DNA of 64,000 nt from Candidatus Hydrogenedentota bacterium (GTDB taxonomy: Bacteria; Hydrogenedentota; Hydrogenedentia; Hydrogenedentales; SLHB01), in contig JADLHJ010000011.1 in assembly GCA_020848835.1 (NCBI GenBank), forward strand, positions 74,862 to 138,861, written 5' to 3'. The position numbers were made by a program, and so were the translations under genes. Position 1 is the stretch's first letter. The number at the start of each line of letters is the position of its first letter. Below are positions 43,501 through 51,374 of this stretch, in pieces. The notes under the pieces are model-generated. The model was not told where the DNA came from. It saw nothing but the letters and a program-made list of their open reading frames with translations, and did not search any database.

Positions 43501-46273
43501 CTTTCGCCGTGGTCCATTCCAGTAGGCGCTTTCGAGTGATTAACATTCGCCCTAACGAACGCAATAGCGCATCCAAGTTGCTTTGCGCCTCAAAAGGTAA
43601 TTGCCCAATTGCAAACAAGGCAGCCGAGGCGCGCCGGACTAACGAGGCAAAATATGTGCGTGCGTAGAGCGTGACAGGTCGCTCTCTAAGAAACCCCGCA
43701 AGCCCGTGAATTGCGGCGAGAAAATGTGGCGCGGCTTCGATCGTGAAGACGAAGAACGTGCCGCAGGCGGCAACGAACGGACCGAGTGGAAGGGCCCACG
43801 CGCCTAATAGAACGACCATGGCACATACCGGGTAAAGACTCCGGCGAACATTGTCGAAAATCTTCCACCAAGATAAGAGTGAAATAGGATTCCGTACCCA
43901 CGAGCCGCTCACCGTGGGAACGCGTGGAAACAGCCACCATAGGATTTGCCAATCGCCGCGCACCCAGCGGTGCCGGCGCATTTGATCGGCAAAATGCAGA
44001 TTTGGATACTCCTCAAACACCTCCACATCGCTCACAACGCCGGAGCGCGCATAGGCGCTTTCGATTAGATCGTGACTTAGAATCAGATTGTTGGGCAGCG
44101 GCTCGCAGATAGCCGCAAATGCGCGTATATCGTAGATTCCCTTGCCGATAAATGAACCTTCGCCAAAGAGATCTTGATATATATCCGACACGACGCGCGT
44201 GTATGGATCGATGCCCGGCTCCATACCAAACATCACCGAAAACAAAGACCTTGTTGCGGTATGCAGACTGCTGCTCACCCGGGGCTGAAGAATGCCGTAT
44301 CCCTTCGCGATCCGGCACTTCCTTGGATGCACAGCGGGTCGGTTCAAAGGGTGCGCCATGGTGCCAACCAGCTTCCACGCCGCCTCACGCGGCAAGTGCG
44401 TGTCAGCATCAAGCGTGATTGCATATCGAAACTTTTGAATGGACTCCGAGTCTCCTACGATTTTCTCAAAACGATCTGCTCTCCCATCCAGAACTGTCGC
44501 GTTAAAGTCCGCCAATTTTCCGCGCTTGCGTTCGAGGCCCATCCAAATCTGATCGCTATCGTTCCAGACGCGCGGGCGATGGAAAAGTAAAAACGGCAAG
44601 TCGCTGCCGTTTCCGTATGTAGCATTAAGCCGCTCGATGCCCCGCACGGCGAGTGAAAGCAGTCTTGCATCGTCCGGCGCCGTTCGTTCCTTGGCGTCTT
44701 TGTAATCGGTCAACAGGGCAAACGAGAGATTCGCGTCTCGATTTGCGAGATAATGCAACTCGATCCGTTCCAGCAGTTCCCCTATCCCCTTTTCGCCCGT
44801 AAGCAGCGTGGGCATCACGACGATAGAGCGAAACTCCGAGGGAATTCCTCTACTAAAATCCATCCTCGGCAAAGCGCGCGGTTTTAAAAGGTGGGTTGTA
44901 AACCAACCCAGTACACTGATTGCCAATTGGCTCGCGCTCACCAACAGCGGCACCGCAAACAAGCCAACCAGCCACAGCGATAGGTTGAACGGGGCGATCA
45001 CGATAAGGCCTGCGGCAGCGATCGCGGCAGTCAACAGCACTATGCACGCGAGATAGAAAAGGACGGCGTGACGGCGCAGTTCGCGAGCGATTTTCGCGGA
45101 CATCGGCGGACTTGAAGCAACAGCCTTCCGCAAATCGACTGCGCGCTCACCGAGCAGATAGGAGCCAATATGACTATCTTCAGGCGCTGCGCCTTGGTTC
45201 GCCAGGCTAGCTCCGGCAAGCTGGACGGCTGCCCGAGCGACCTGCTCTTCCGATACCGCCGCGTATCTGGCAATTCTTTCTACCTGGTGCCTGTACTGGT
45301 CGCGCGTGCCAAAGTCCATTCCGCGATAGACGCCCGCGGGATCGCCGAGTAGGACTTGCTCGACCACGCTGTGCGCTTCGACAAAGTCACGCCAATTGGC
45401 GGATACCAACAGCCGCAAACTCGTTACACTATTGCCGATGGAAATTTGGTCCGAAGCCTGCCGGTACGAGCCCAGGCGCGCAAACTGATCAATGCGCTGA
45501 CCCCGTTCTGCCATCCGGTGCTCCAGCCAACTCAGCGCAAAAGCGTAGTGCGGGCCTTGCCCCTGAAGTTGCTGTTTCAATTCCGCGACGAACGCAGGTG
45601 TGAACGCGCGTTTGGCATTGGCAAGGTCTGCCAAGACAAGTATGAGATCACTCGGTTTCGATTCTATCTTGGCGGCCATGCGCTCCGCCCAGTGTGAAGC
45701 GGCCGCGCGGTCGCTCTCGTCCTTGGCAATCCGCACCGCGATCCGCCGCAGCCGTTCAATCAAAGCGAATCGCAACATGATGGGAACGGCCCAGAGTTCA
45801 CCGAGGGTCAGCGTCCGGACCGATTGATAGGCCGACAGAAAGATGCTGAGTGTGTTCAGGTCGATGTTACCGTCCACGCGCGCGACAAGCTCTGAAGCGA
45901 TGGCATAAACACGCGGTGTCCCCGCGCCCGCCCCTTGTGTAAGCCGGGGCAACTCTCGGTTGAACGCTCGAGGAAGGTGTTTGCGCGCAGCCTGTATGTT
46001 TTCCTTGATCAAATAGTAATTATCGAGCAGCCATTCCGCAGAAATAACGAGTTGCTGATGTTGCTTGACCGCAGAATTAAGTAGTTCGTAGGTCTGATCC
46101 AATACCCGTTCGTTGTCCGCCAATCGCTTTCGAATCGTGTCGCGAACGGCGGGGCGCGAGCTGGCGTCGTGGGTGCCCGCCAGCGAGCGCGCAAACCGTT
46201 TCAGTTGCTCTGCGCCATACATCTCTGATCGCAGCGAATCGCTTTCCGAATCGCTCCCATCGCGCTGGTCCAT
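37529..46273 (-). CDS. ndvB: Cyclic beta-1,2-glucan synthase (GT84/GH94)
   Basis: The protein has about 2,914 residues, near the 2,800-2,900 of rhizobial NdvB. N-terminal helical region; hydrophobic membrane segments about 390-460 and 840-900; GT84 glycosyltransferase core with ITLDADTHLP (near residue 619) and RRHRWVRGDWQ (near 770); glycoamylase-like domain with PWGISESAFSAVDAYSTYQ (near 1463); two GH94 regions. The last GH94 unit has the acidic motif SGDWNDGMNLVG (near 2594) and RGGWTWYTGSAGWMYR (near 2814). In Rhizobium and Brucella it makes osmoregulated periplasmic glucan and acts in host interaction. I prefer ATG 46273. A TTG 111 bases upstream is weaker. Confidence 0.93.
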   Translation of the reverse strand: MDQRDGSDSESDSLRSEMYGAEQLKRFARSLAGTHDASSRPAVRDTIRKRLADNERVLDQTYELLNSAVKQHQQLVISAEWLLDNYYLIKENIQAARKHLPRAFNRELPRLTQGAGAGTPRVYAIASELVARVDGNIDLNTLSIFLSAYQSVRTLTLGELWAVPIMLRFALIERLRRIAVRIAKDESDRAAASHWAERMAAKIESKPSDLILVLADLANAKRAFTPAFVAELKQQLQGQGPHYAFALSWLEHRMAERGQRIDQFARLGSYRQASDQISIGNSVTSLRLLVSANWRDFVEAHSVVEQVLLGDPAGVYRGMDFGTRDQYRHQVERIARYAAVSEEQVARAAVQLAGASLANQGAAPEDSHIGSYLLGERAVDLRKAVASSPPMSAKIARELRRHAVLFYLACIVLLTAAIAAAGLIVIAPFNLSLWLVGLFAVPLLVSASQLAISVLGWFTTHLLKPRALPRMDFSRGIPSEFRSIVVMPTLLTGEKGIGELLERIELHYLANRDANLSFALLTDYKDAKERTAPDDARLLSLAVRGIERLNATYGNGSDLPFLLFHRPRVWNDSDQIWMGLERKRGKLADFNATVLDGRADRFEKIVGDSESIQKFRYAITLDADTHLPREAAWKLVGTMAHPLNRPAVHPRKCRIAKGYGILQPRVSSSLHTATRSLFSVMFGMEPGIDPYTRVVSDIYQDLFGEGSFIGKGIYDIRAFAAICEPLPNNLILSHDLIESAYARSGVVSDVEVFEEYPNLHFADQMRRHRWVRGDWQILWWLFPRVPTVSGSWVRNPISLLSWWKIFDNVRRSLYPVCAMVVLLGAWALPLGPFVAACGTFFVFTIEAAPHFLAAIHGLAGFLRERPVTLYARTYFASLVRRASAALFAIGQLPFEAQSNLDALLRSLGRMLITRKRLLEWTTAKDAERAVPRNLLGVVLAMWVVPVIAMGTIAFISVVRPENLTHSLPMLLMWTFAPVLSWVVSAPRVARMQPLSDAPALKLRVLARRTWCYFDELVSQEDHWLPPDNYQVHPEPVIASRTSPTNIGLALLANLSACDFGYCSPGGLLRRTQQTFGTLDALDRYQGHFYNWYDTRTLKPLQPQYISTVDSGNLALHLLILRQGLLELPERRIFSKHIFDGLRDTFSAILETIDNLRRAAHDRSAESLQQKLASELSLVVRELETAPDSLSAAASFLVQLQRRTAALHRLVDNSDANLCEWFRRLDRQVSDHIEDLYFIAPWMNVNPLPDAVWTKGGPEIVRRVSDIKSSLGKLDRTLALRDVETTAQQIMEDARGVLQLLQIGNAANGLSEWLSELTGILELASQRANERISAIDDLASDCASFAQMDFTFLYDEARSLFSIGYNATAHRLDNSFYDLLASEARVSSFIAIAQNQIDQKNWFTLGRPMTTIAGTPVLVSWSGSMFEYLMPSLVMPTYENTLLAQTARGAVQAQISYAKQRGIPWGISESAFSAVDAYSTYQYKAFGVPGLGVKRGLADDLVVAPYASVMALIVEPVKAFKNIERLIAEGHIGRFGLYEAIDYTPARLPPDEPYVTVKTFMGHHQGMSLLALAQVLLGQPMQRRFSADPMLCANELLLQERAAHSVSAITVTEEASLPIPQDGSGGGNVRIIASPTAPIPEVQLLSNGRYHVMITSSGCGYSNWRDIAVTRWREDATTESTGSFCYVRDLDNGKFWSTTYQPTLRMPRAFEAQYGNASVEFRRVDDEIECRTRISVSPEDDVELRRTTVTNLSGKPRTIELTSYAEVVLASAAQDLSHPAFSGLFVQSEILSDQGAIFCTRRQRHSDERPPWLVHMMSVRGKTTNRMEFETDRSKFIGRGRNTANPAAMDRHAHLTESAGAVLDPIVSIRCVVRLQPDESAEIDLITGACESRDLALVIAEKYNDSRLADRLFGLAWTSTNVELRHLGIADREALMYSKLAGSVLFATAHRRANPEIIARNTRGQSGLWGYGISGDIPIVLLRMSNPERITLVQSCVRAHALWRSRGLNTDLVIWVEDSSVYRQELHDLILGTIASSSEAGLVDKPGGIFVRRLEQISEEDRTLFLAIARVVISDEEGSLRRQIERVRRIGSLPMPRLSPMLRRHLYPRESEPPKRDLAFYNGTGGFTQDGREYIITLRSDQWPPAPWVNVIANPNFGTVVSESGSVYTWVENAHELRITPWQGDTVGGAGGEAIYIRDEESGKFWSPTPFPARSATPYVVRHGFGYTVFEHTVEGIASELIVFVSIDANVKYSRLKIRNMSGRPRKLSVTGYCDLVLAEHRTKSYMHIVSEIDTETGAIFSTNSYNTEFGGRVAFFACSAADTSVTADRTEFIGRNGTMANPAGMHRVRLGGHSGAGLDPCAAIQASVQLENDTESEVAFSLGAERSHAAARELVRRSQGTGAAQSALEDVWRHWGETLGAVHVDTPNTTLNYLANGWLLYQTISARMWGRTGFYQSGGAYGFRDQLQDAMALVHADPAALRTQILRAASRQFHDGDVQHWWHAHTGRGVRTRCSDDFLWLPLATARYVEATGDTGILDEQVAFLEGRPLRPDEESYYDLPQQAGEIATLYEHCVRAIHCGMRFGTRGLPLIGSGDWNDGMNLVGIHGKGESVWLAQFFCEVLTQFAAISRLRDDRAFVDTCLATAESMRLAVEREAWDGAWYLRAFFDNGEPLGSAVNQECQIDALPQAWSALSGMTDTQRIQTALRNLAERLVRNDAGIIQLLDPPFERAEPNPGYIKGYLPGVRENGGQYTHAAIWTIMAFAKVGDAARAWQLFSLINPIRHGASLDDIKKYKVEPYVVAADVYSAAPHTGRGGWTWYTGSAGWMYRLILESLLGITRHGNSLQIKPCLPAPWDEYRIHYRFYGTQYHIEFHSAAHGSRVARIVVDGEEQREPVVQLLDDHQDHQVVVEIA

Positions 46274-46526
46274 AGGCGCTTGGAAAGAACGAATTGCGCT
46301 CCACTTCGTTTTAAAGAAATGCAGAAATGCATGCGGCGCAAGGGATGCGCCACTATTTTTATGACCTATATGAGTTGGCGGCAAAGTAACCCCGCATTGC
46401 GCGTGCTGCCCGCGCTGAGTTCAAGCTGCGCCCCGGATTTCATTCGGAATATATCACCGGACGGTAAGACACTCTGTAAGTGCGCTCTTACTGTTTTTGA
46501 AGGACATTCCTTACGCGGAGGAAATG

Positions 46527-46566
46527 GCAGCCGGTCGTGAAGTCAGACGACCTCACAACCGGCTGC
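46527..46566 (-). terminator. Hairpin at the end of the small-protein operon
   Basis: The arms GCAGCCGGT/ACCGGCTGC (46527-46535 with 46558-46566) enclose an inner pairing of GTGA, GTC with GAC, CAC. The hairpin follows the stop at 46620 on the minus strand. The T-tract after it is weak. The rest of 46274-46619 holds no gene that I can support. Confidence 0.5.
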
Positions 46567-46619
46567 ACGCTTAACTTCGATCTCGCACGTAATAAAGACT
46601 TCTCAATCGCGATGGTTCG

Positions 46620-46856
46620 CTAATGTCCAATCGTGGTTTTGGCTCGCACACCCACGAACAACAATCCAACGCCTGCGATCACTGAAAAGGCGCCGATCCA
46701 CGGCGGAATGCTCACGGTATCTCTGTCTTGCACGGACAGCTCCAACGGCCCCAGTTGCGCCTCGTGAGTTTCTTTCGTGAAAGTAAATTGTCCGAAGGCG
46801 AGCATGACTATCCCGAGCGCGATCAACGCAATCGCAACGATGCTATATGCGTTCAT
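46620..46856 (-). CDS. Small two-TM membrane protein (stress-cluster type)
   Basis: The 78-residue protein has two hydrophobic segments (MNAYSIVAIALIALGIVMLAF and WIGAFSVIAGVGLLFVG) separated by a TKETHEAQLGPLELSVQD loop. Such proteins commonly sit next to entericidin and DUF3309 genes in environmental bacteria. CAGGAG lies seven bases before ATG 46856, so the eight upstream codons in this frame are not used. Confidence 0.75.
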   Translation of the reverse strand: MNAYSIVAIALIALGIVMLAFGQFTFTKETHEAQLGPLELSVQDRDTVSIPPWIGAFSVIAGVGLLFVGVRAKTTIGH

Positions 46857-46889
46857 GTGCAATCTCCTGGTTTGGCACACAACTCATAG

Positions 46890-47030
46890 CTACTTCTGGG
46901 CGCTTTCGGCAGCGTCCTCGACGGCTTCGCCGCCACGTTGAATATCGCGCCCTGCGCCTTTCATGGTGTTGCACCCGAGGCTTGCGGTCAGTAAACACAT
47001 TAACAACGCGAGTAGGAACAGGTGTCGCAT
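46890..47030 (-). CDS. Entericidin A/B-like small lipoprotein
   Basis: The 46-residue protein has a lipobox-type signal (LLTASLGC) followed by NTMKGAGRDIQRGGEAVEDA, which is the entericidin signature. Entericidins are tiny envelope lipoproteins in an antidote/toxin pair that is induced in stationary phase. AAGGA precedes the ATG. The gene is too short for ordinary ORF lists and is clearly real. Confidence 0.85.
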   Translation of the reverse strand: MRHLFLLALLMCLLTASLGCNTMKGAGRDIQRGGEAVEDAAESAQK

Positions 47031-47070
47031 AGGTTCAATCCTTTTTTGTAGAGACCATCAACATCGCAAG

Positions 47071-47193
47071 CTATTGCATGCCGAGCACGCCCAACAGCCA
47101 GTACAAAAGCAAGAAGACGATAATCGTGCCGAAAAGTCCTCCGCCCCATTTCCACGCCCCCAGACCAGCAAGCCCAGTTCGTAGCACACCCAT
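47071..47193 (-). CDS. Small hydrophobic membrane protein
   Basis: The 40-residue protein has an amphipathic N-terminus (GVLRTGLAGLGAWKWGGG) and a single hydrophobic helix (LFGTIIVFLLLYWLLGVL). AGGGAG lies before the ATG. It begins the minus-strand run of small envelope proteins and is divergent from the histidine kinase. Confidence 0.65.
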   Translation of the reverse strand: MGVLRTGLAGLGAWKWGGGLFGTIIVFLLLYWLLGVLGMQ

Positions 47194-47412
47194 GATTTTT
47201 CTCCCTATCAGTCGTCCAAAAATTGCGGCCCGACCGTGTTAAGTTCCACTGCATAAGAGATTAAGCTGAGAATGGCAATCGCGACATAGGGCAAACAATG
47301 CATTTCGCTGTAGGAAGGTCAAAAGGCCGAAATGTAAGCGTTGTCCTACAAAACTTTCCGCCAGTTCTGCTTAGACCGCTGCACAGACTCGAGTTAAACT
47401 GAATTACATGAG

Positions 47413-48645
47413 ATGGACTATGGACCGCGGCATCAGGGAATAATGCAAATCGAAACGGATAAGAGAATGGCCGCCGCCTATGACGAATGGGCGACTTCCC
47501 GCGCGAAAGCTGTACCGGAGAATGTGCGCTTTCTGCGTGGGGCAATTTTGCTGTCGATGACTGGAGCCTTCGCGATTGAGCTGGCGGCGCGCTTCCTGCG
47601 CGATCAAGACGCTATATCGGCCTTGGCGTCCAAATCGCTCAGTATGATTTCGATAATGTTACTTTGTTCCGCGGCACTCTATTTGATTTATCTGCTTGAT
47701 GGGCGCGTCGGATTGAAAGCGATGGTATCCTGCGCCGCTGCGACGCTCTTCTTGTCACAGTTGCTCTCAATGTCGCGGGAGGTCCCCGTGTGGGCACACC
47801 CGACACTTACGGATTGGAGCAACGCACTGGAAGGACCGCTCCTGCTGACCGGCATCGTCCTGCTCCTTACAACATTCTATATCGGACTGCTGGAGACGGT
47901 CTCCGTAAAGGCCCTCCTTCGCAAACAACAATTGGAACTCTATCACGAAATTGCGGAACGCGAACGCGCGCAATCCGAACTTTCGGAATCTCGAGACCAA
48001 TTAAGGCAACTCTCCGGACATGTCGAGTCGATTCGAGAAAACGACCGAGCGCGCATGGCCAGGGAAATTCATGACGAACTCGGCCAGACACTGACGAGTC
48101 TGAAAATTGATCTTGACGCACTTAAACGGCGCATTGCGCCGTCGGCTGCGTCCCTGCCGGGTTGCATTGAAATCATCGATACCATGAAGTCGCAGGTAGC
48201 CACGACGGTGCAAACGACGAGGCGGCTCATGACGGAACTCCATCCTGCCATTCTGGAGGATTTAGGGTTGCAGGCGGCGATCGAGTGGCTGGTCTTCGAT
48301 TTCAGCCGCCGCACAGGCATCCGTTGTTCATTTGAAGCAGCGCCCGATACGCCGGTGCCAGGAACAGAACAGGCCACAGCGTTGTTCCGGGTGGTGCAGG
48401 AATGTCTGACAAACGTCATCCGCCACGCTAACGCTACGTCCGTGAAGGTCAAGTTGAAATCGGACCAAGGGAAGATGTCCGTAGAGGTGGCCGACAACGG
48501 TACCGGGTTTTCGTTCAATGGGCGAAAGGAAGGAAAGTTCGGCATCTTGGGAATGAAGGAACGGCTTGTTCTGTTGAACGGCGAGTTGGAAATCAACTCT
48601 TCACCCGCTCGAGGAACGCGTATCCTTGCGATAGTTCCAATGTAA
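47413..48645 (+). CDS. Membrane sensor histidine kinase (HisKA_3/NarL-type)
   Basis: The 410-residue protein has four to five hydrophobic segments (about residues 40-60, 75-95, 105-120 and 145-165), then a coiled coil. The DHp motif with the phospho-His is AREIHDELGQTLTSLKIDL near residue 220. The ATPase domain has the N box VQECLTNVIRHANA, the G box DNGTGF and GILGMKERL. This is the HPK7 family that pairs with LuxR-type regulators. The LuxR-type gene 39 bases downstream is its likely partner. ATG 47413 lacks a clear RBS, and ATG 47443 with AGGGA is an alternative. Confidence 0.92.
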   Translation: MDYGPRHQGIMQIETDKRMAAAYDEWATSRAKAVPENVRFLRGAILLSMTGAFAIELAARFLRDQDAISALASKSLSMISIMLLCSAALYLIYLLDGRVGLKAMVSCAAATLFLSQLLSMSREVPVWAHPTLTDWSNALEGPLLLTGIVLLLTTFYIGLLETVSVKALLRKQQLELYHEIAERERAQSELSESRDQLRQLSGHVESIRENDRARMAREIHDELGQTLTSLKIDLDALKRRIAPSAASLPGCIEIIDTMKSQVATTVQTTRRLMTELHPAILEDLGLQAAIEWLVFDFSRRTGIRCSFEAAPDTPVPGTEQATALFRVVQECLTNVIRHANATSVKVKLKSDQGKMSVEVADNGTGFSFNGRKEGKFGILGMKERLVLLNGELEINSSPARGTRILAIVPM

Positions 48646-48684
48646 TTGCAATGCCGCTAACGTGGGTATAACGGAGGACGACCT

Positions 48685-49335
48685 GTGAATACGCGAGCCT
48701 ACAATGTTCTAGTCGCAGATGACCACGCTGTCGTGCGCAAAGGAATCGTGCAGATTCTGCAGAACGAGAGCAACTCCCGCCTGCTGGTTAAAGGCGAGGC
48801 GTCAAATGGTCACGAGTTGCTGGATCTGGTGCGGTCCGGGAATTGGGACGCAGTCGTGATGGATCTTAACATGCCCGGCCTGAACGGCCTGGATTTGCTC
48901 AAGCAAGTCCATGCGATTAGGCCCAACCTTCCCGTCTTGATTCTTACGATCCAGCCGGAAGACCTGTACGCGCGCCGTTTGCTGCAGGCCGGCGCGGCGG
49001 GATACTTGTCCAAAGAAAGCCTTACGGAAGAGTTGGTCACGGCGGTCAGCAAAGTCTGCAACGGCGGCCGTTACGTTTCGCAATCGCTGGCTGAGCAAAT
49101 CGCATTTTCGTTTGACGGCGATGCCAGCCGTCCACCGCACGAACAACTCTCTGATCGCGAATTCGAAGTGCTCCGCTTGCTGGCATCGGGATTGAAGCCC
49201 ACCGAGATTGCCGACAAGTTGTGCCTCAGCGTGAAGACCGTCAGCACATACCGCACACGAATCCTTGAAAAGATGAGCATGAAATCCAACGCCGACATGA
49301 CGAAGTATGCGATGAAAGCGGGCCTGATGGATTAG
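48685..49335 (+). CDS. LuxR/NarL-type response regulator
   Basis: The 216-residue protein has a receiver domain (DDHAVVRKG with paired D's near residue 12, phosphoacceptor D in VVMDLNMPGLNGL near residue 60, K in GYLSKESL) and a C-terminal LuxR helix-turn-helix (LSDREFEVLRLLASGLKPTEIADKLCLSVKTVSTYRTRILEKM). It starts at GTG 48685 with GGAGG eight to nine bases upstream. With its kinase it is likely to control the small-protein regulon around it. Confidence 0.95.
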   Translation: MNTRAYNVLVADDHAVVRKGIVQILQNESNSRLLVKGEASNGHELLDLVRSGNWDAVVMDLNMPGLNGLDLLKQVHAIRPNLPVLILTIQPEDLYARRLLQAGAAGYLSKESLTEELVTAVSKVCNGGRYVSQSLAEQIAFSFDGDASRPPHEQLSDREFEVLRLLASGLKPTEIADKLCLSVKTVSTYRTRILEKMSMKSNADMTKYAMKAGLMD

Positions 49336-49374
49336 CATCAACCATACGCGCACTTTCACCTCGGCGCACTATGC

Positions 49375-49410
49375 AGGCGGATCCCAATCGGGGCCCGCCT
49401 TTCGCTTTTT
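49375..49410 (+). terminator. Probable terminator of the two-component operon
   Basis: AGGCGG (49375-49380) pairs with CCGCCT (49395-49400) around an inner CCC/GGG pairing. TTCGCTTTTT follows. It lies about 40 bases after the regulator stop. Confidence 0.65.
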
Positions 49411-49578
49411 CAAACAGCCGGAACAAGTCAGATGACACCTACATTTTTCGCGTACGTGTGACTACCGGCGAAACTTCTCTTCTCTGATGTTTCTATTTTT
49501 CTGCAGCTTCTACAATTTCAGTGTCCAGTTCAGTGAAAGCGGGCGCGTCACGGCGCCTCAACAATTAGGAAATCAAAC

Positions 49579-49743
49579 ATGGGCTTGTTACTGCTGATCG
49601 TTTTGATTCTGTTGCTTATTGGCGGCGTGCCGACGTGGCCCTACAGCCGTAACTGGGGTTATGGCCCCAGCGGCGCGATCGCCGTCGTCCTCATTGTTGT
49701 AATCGTGCTGTTGTTGATGGGTTACATACCGCGCACTTTTTGA
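49579..49743 (+). CDS. DUF3309-family small membrane protein
   Basis: The 54-residue protein has the DUF3309 pattern: a hydrophobic helix (LLLLIVLILLLIGGVP), TWPYSRNWGYGPSG in the middle, and a second hydrophobic helix ending MGYIPRTF. Such proteins are common in envelope-stress gene sets. TAGGAA lies eight bases before the ATG. It was confirmed by reading the frame directly and is not in ordinary long-ORF lists. Confidence 0.88.
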   Translation: MGLLLLIVLILLLIGGVPTWPYSRNWGYGPSGAIAVVLIVVIVLLLMGYIPRTF

Positions 49744-49784
49744 CAAGGCTCAGACATTTCAAAGAAAGAAAAACGGAGGTAGAC

Positions 49785-49982
49785 ATGAATTGGGACAAAA
49801 TCGAAGGTAACTGGAAGCAGTTTGCAGGTGACCTCAAGGCCCGTTGGGGCAAGCTGACAGACGATGACCTCACAGTCATCGCGGGCAAACGCGACCAACT
49901 CGCCGGCAAACTGCAAGAGCGATATGGCTACGCCAAAGACCGCGCAGAACGCGAACTGGACGATTTCATCCAGTCCGTTTAA
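49785..49982 (+). CDS. CsbD-family stress protein
   Basis: The 65-residue protein has the CsbD signature NWDKIEGNWKQFAGDLKARWGKL and DLTVIAGKRDQLAGKLQERYGYAKDRAE. CsbD-type proteins are strongly induced general stress proteins in Gram-negative and Gram-positive bacteria, with unknown molecular function. CGGAGG lies six to seven bases before the ATG. Confidence 0.93.
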   Translation: MNWDKIEGNWKQFAGDLKARWGKLTDDDLTVIAGKRDQLAGKLQERYGYAKDRAERELDDFIQSV

Positions 49983-50008
49983 CTACAACGCAATCAAGGA
50001 GCAGACCA

Positions 50009-50509
50009 ATGAAGCAATTTCTACCTTTTGCGGTTGCAGGTTTTATTTTGGCCGCAGGCTGCAACCAAGGTACTCCCGGCGGACCGGGCGCAGTGCCACC
50101 CCGAACCGAAGAGAGCGAGGTCACGACAACTACAAATGACGGAATGACCAAGACCACTGTGACAAAAGAGACAGAGGTCCAAGATGCCGACGAGCACACC
50201 TTCACGCTGGACGTGCCGAATACGGAAACCGATCTTAAACCGGGCGAATCGAAACAGATTGCAATCGGTGTAGATCGAGGCGACAAGATGGAAGGCCAGG
50301 ATATCTCCCTGACTTTTTCGAATCTCCCGGCCGGTATTAGCGTCGAACCCGCAAATCCGACCGTGAAGGCGGGCGAGGACGAAGCCCCCGTGATGATTGT
50401 GGCCCGCGGAGACGCCACCCCCGGCGATTTCACCGTACAAGTGCAAGGCAACGGAACTTCCGGACCGCCTGCAACAAATGAATTCAAAGTGTCCGTCAAC
50501 GACATGTAA
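50009..50509 (+). CDS. Putative lipoprotein
   Basis: The 166-residue protein has a type II signal with the lipobox LAAGC. A Thr- and Glu-rich linker follows, then a beta-sandwich with LDVPNTETDLKPGESKQIAIGVDRG and ISLTFSNLPAGISVEPA. This is a typical immunoglobulin-like domain. The function is unknown. It follows the CsbD gene by 26 bases in the same orientation. Confidence 0.75.
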   Translation: MKQFLPFAVAGFILAAGCNQGTPGGPGAVPPRTEESEVTTTTNDGMTKTTVTKETEVQDADEHTFTLDVPNTETDLKPGESKQIAIGVDRGDKMEGQDISLTFSNLPAGISVEPANPTVKAGEDEAPVMIVARGDATPGDFTVQVQGNGTSGPPATNEFKVSVNDM

Positions 50510-50544
50510 AACGCTACAAGTCAACGCAGAAGCAGGAGTATAGG

Positions 50545-50970
50545 ATGAACCAGACAATGACGGAAGACCCGTCGCTGAGCATTGGATTGGAAGGCGACGT
50601 ACCGAAGGAATCCGACGATACCGGCGCACAATTGACCCATCGCGCCGAGAAAGTTGGCCAAGCCGCCACGCAGACCGGCAAGAAAATTGCCGATTACGTG
50701 TCGCACAAAGCCCACGACGCCACGAACACGGTCGGCGAAGGATTGAAATCCCTTGGCGACACCGTGCGCGAGAAAACGCCCTCGGGCGCAGCCACCACCG
50801 CAGTCGCGGACAGCCTCGAACACGCTGGCCGTTATCTGCAAGAAGAAGGATTGGGCGGAGCTGCACATGATCTGACTGATCTAATTCGCAGAAACCCGAT
50901 TCCCGCATTGCTCGTGGGAATTGGATTCGGATTCCTGATCGCACAGGCAACGGCATCCAAGCGAGGCTAG
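50545..50970 (+). CDS. DUF883/ElaB-YqjD-like membrane-anchored protein
   Basis: The 141-residue protein has an amphipathic region with heptad-like Ala, Lys and Asp residues (THRAEKVGQAATQTGKKIADYVSHKAHD), then a C-terminal hydrophobic segment (NPIPALLVGIGFGFLIAQA). This matches the ElaB/YqjD layout, in which the tail anchors in the inner membrane and the N-terminus may bind ribosomes. It is the first of three genes laid out like E. coli yqjDE. Confidence 0.72.
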   Translation: MNQTMTEDPSLSIGLEGDVPKESDDTGAQLTHRAEKVGQAATQTGKKIADYVSHKAHDATNTVGEGLKSLGDTVREKTPSGAATTAVADSLEHAGRYLQEEGLGGAAHDLTDLIRRNPIPALLVGIGFGFLIAQATASKRG

Positions 50971-50972
50971 CG

Positions 50973-51374
50973 ATGCCCGACGCAGCGACGGCAGAAGCCG
51001 AACCGAATCTCGCGCGCATTGTGTCGTCTATTGCCGAGGATGCGATGCACCTCGTGCAACAACAAGCGGCATTGGTGCGCGCCGAGATTAGGCAAGACCT
51101 TCGCACTGCGCGGACCGCGGCGATTCTGTTCGCGGCCGCGTTGTGCGTAAGTTCGACTGGGCTCTGTCTGTTGGCGTTCATGGGTGCGTATGGATTGGCC
51201 GGTGCATTTCCGGACTTGCCAATGTGGGCCTGCTTTGGAGCTGTTGGCTGCCTTTTTCTCGCCCTAAGCGGAATCTTGGCCTATGTCGCCAAACATAAAC
51301 TCGAATTCATTGGACCGGAAAAGTCCAAGCAAGCAATGAAAGAAACAATGCAATGGTTGACGAGCCAGAAGTAA
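50973..51374 (+). CDS. Holin-like superfamily membrane protein (YqjE-type)
   Basis: The 133-residue protein has an amphipathic N-terminus (EDAMHLVQQQAALVRAEIRQDL) and two transmembrane helices (TAAILFAAALCVSSTGLCLL, WACFGAVGCLFLALSGILAY). This is the phage_holin_3_6/YqjE-type pattern and is not phage-derived here. The last 22 bases overlap the next gene. Confidence 0.78.
   Translation: MPDAATAEAEPNLARIVSSIAEDAMHLVQQQAALVRAEIRQDLRTARTAAILFAAALCVSSTGLCLLAFMGAYGLAGAFPDLPMWACFGAVGCLFLALSGILAYVAKHKLEFIGPEKSKQAMKETMQWLTSQK

Noticed and set aside
46273-46384. TTG start for the cyclic glucan synthase, 37 codons upstream
   Set aside because: There is no Shine-Dalgarno site, and the extra residues have no similarity to NdvB-type proteins. 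The first ATG is preferred.
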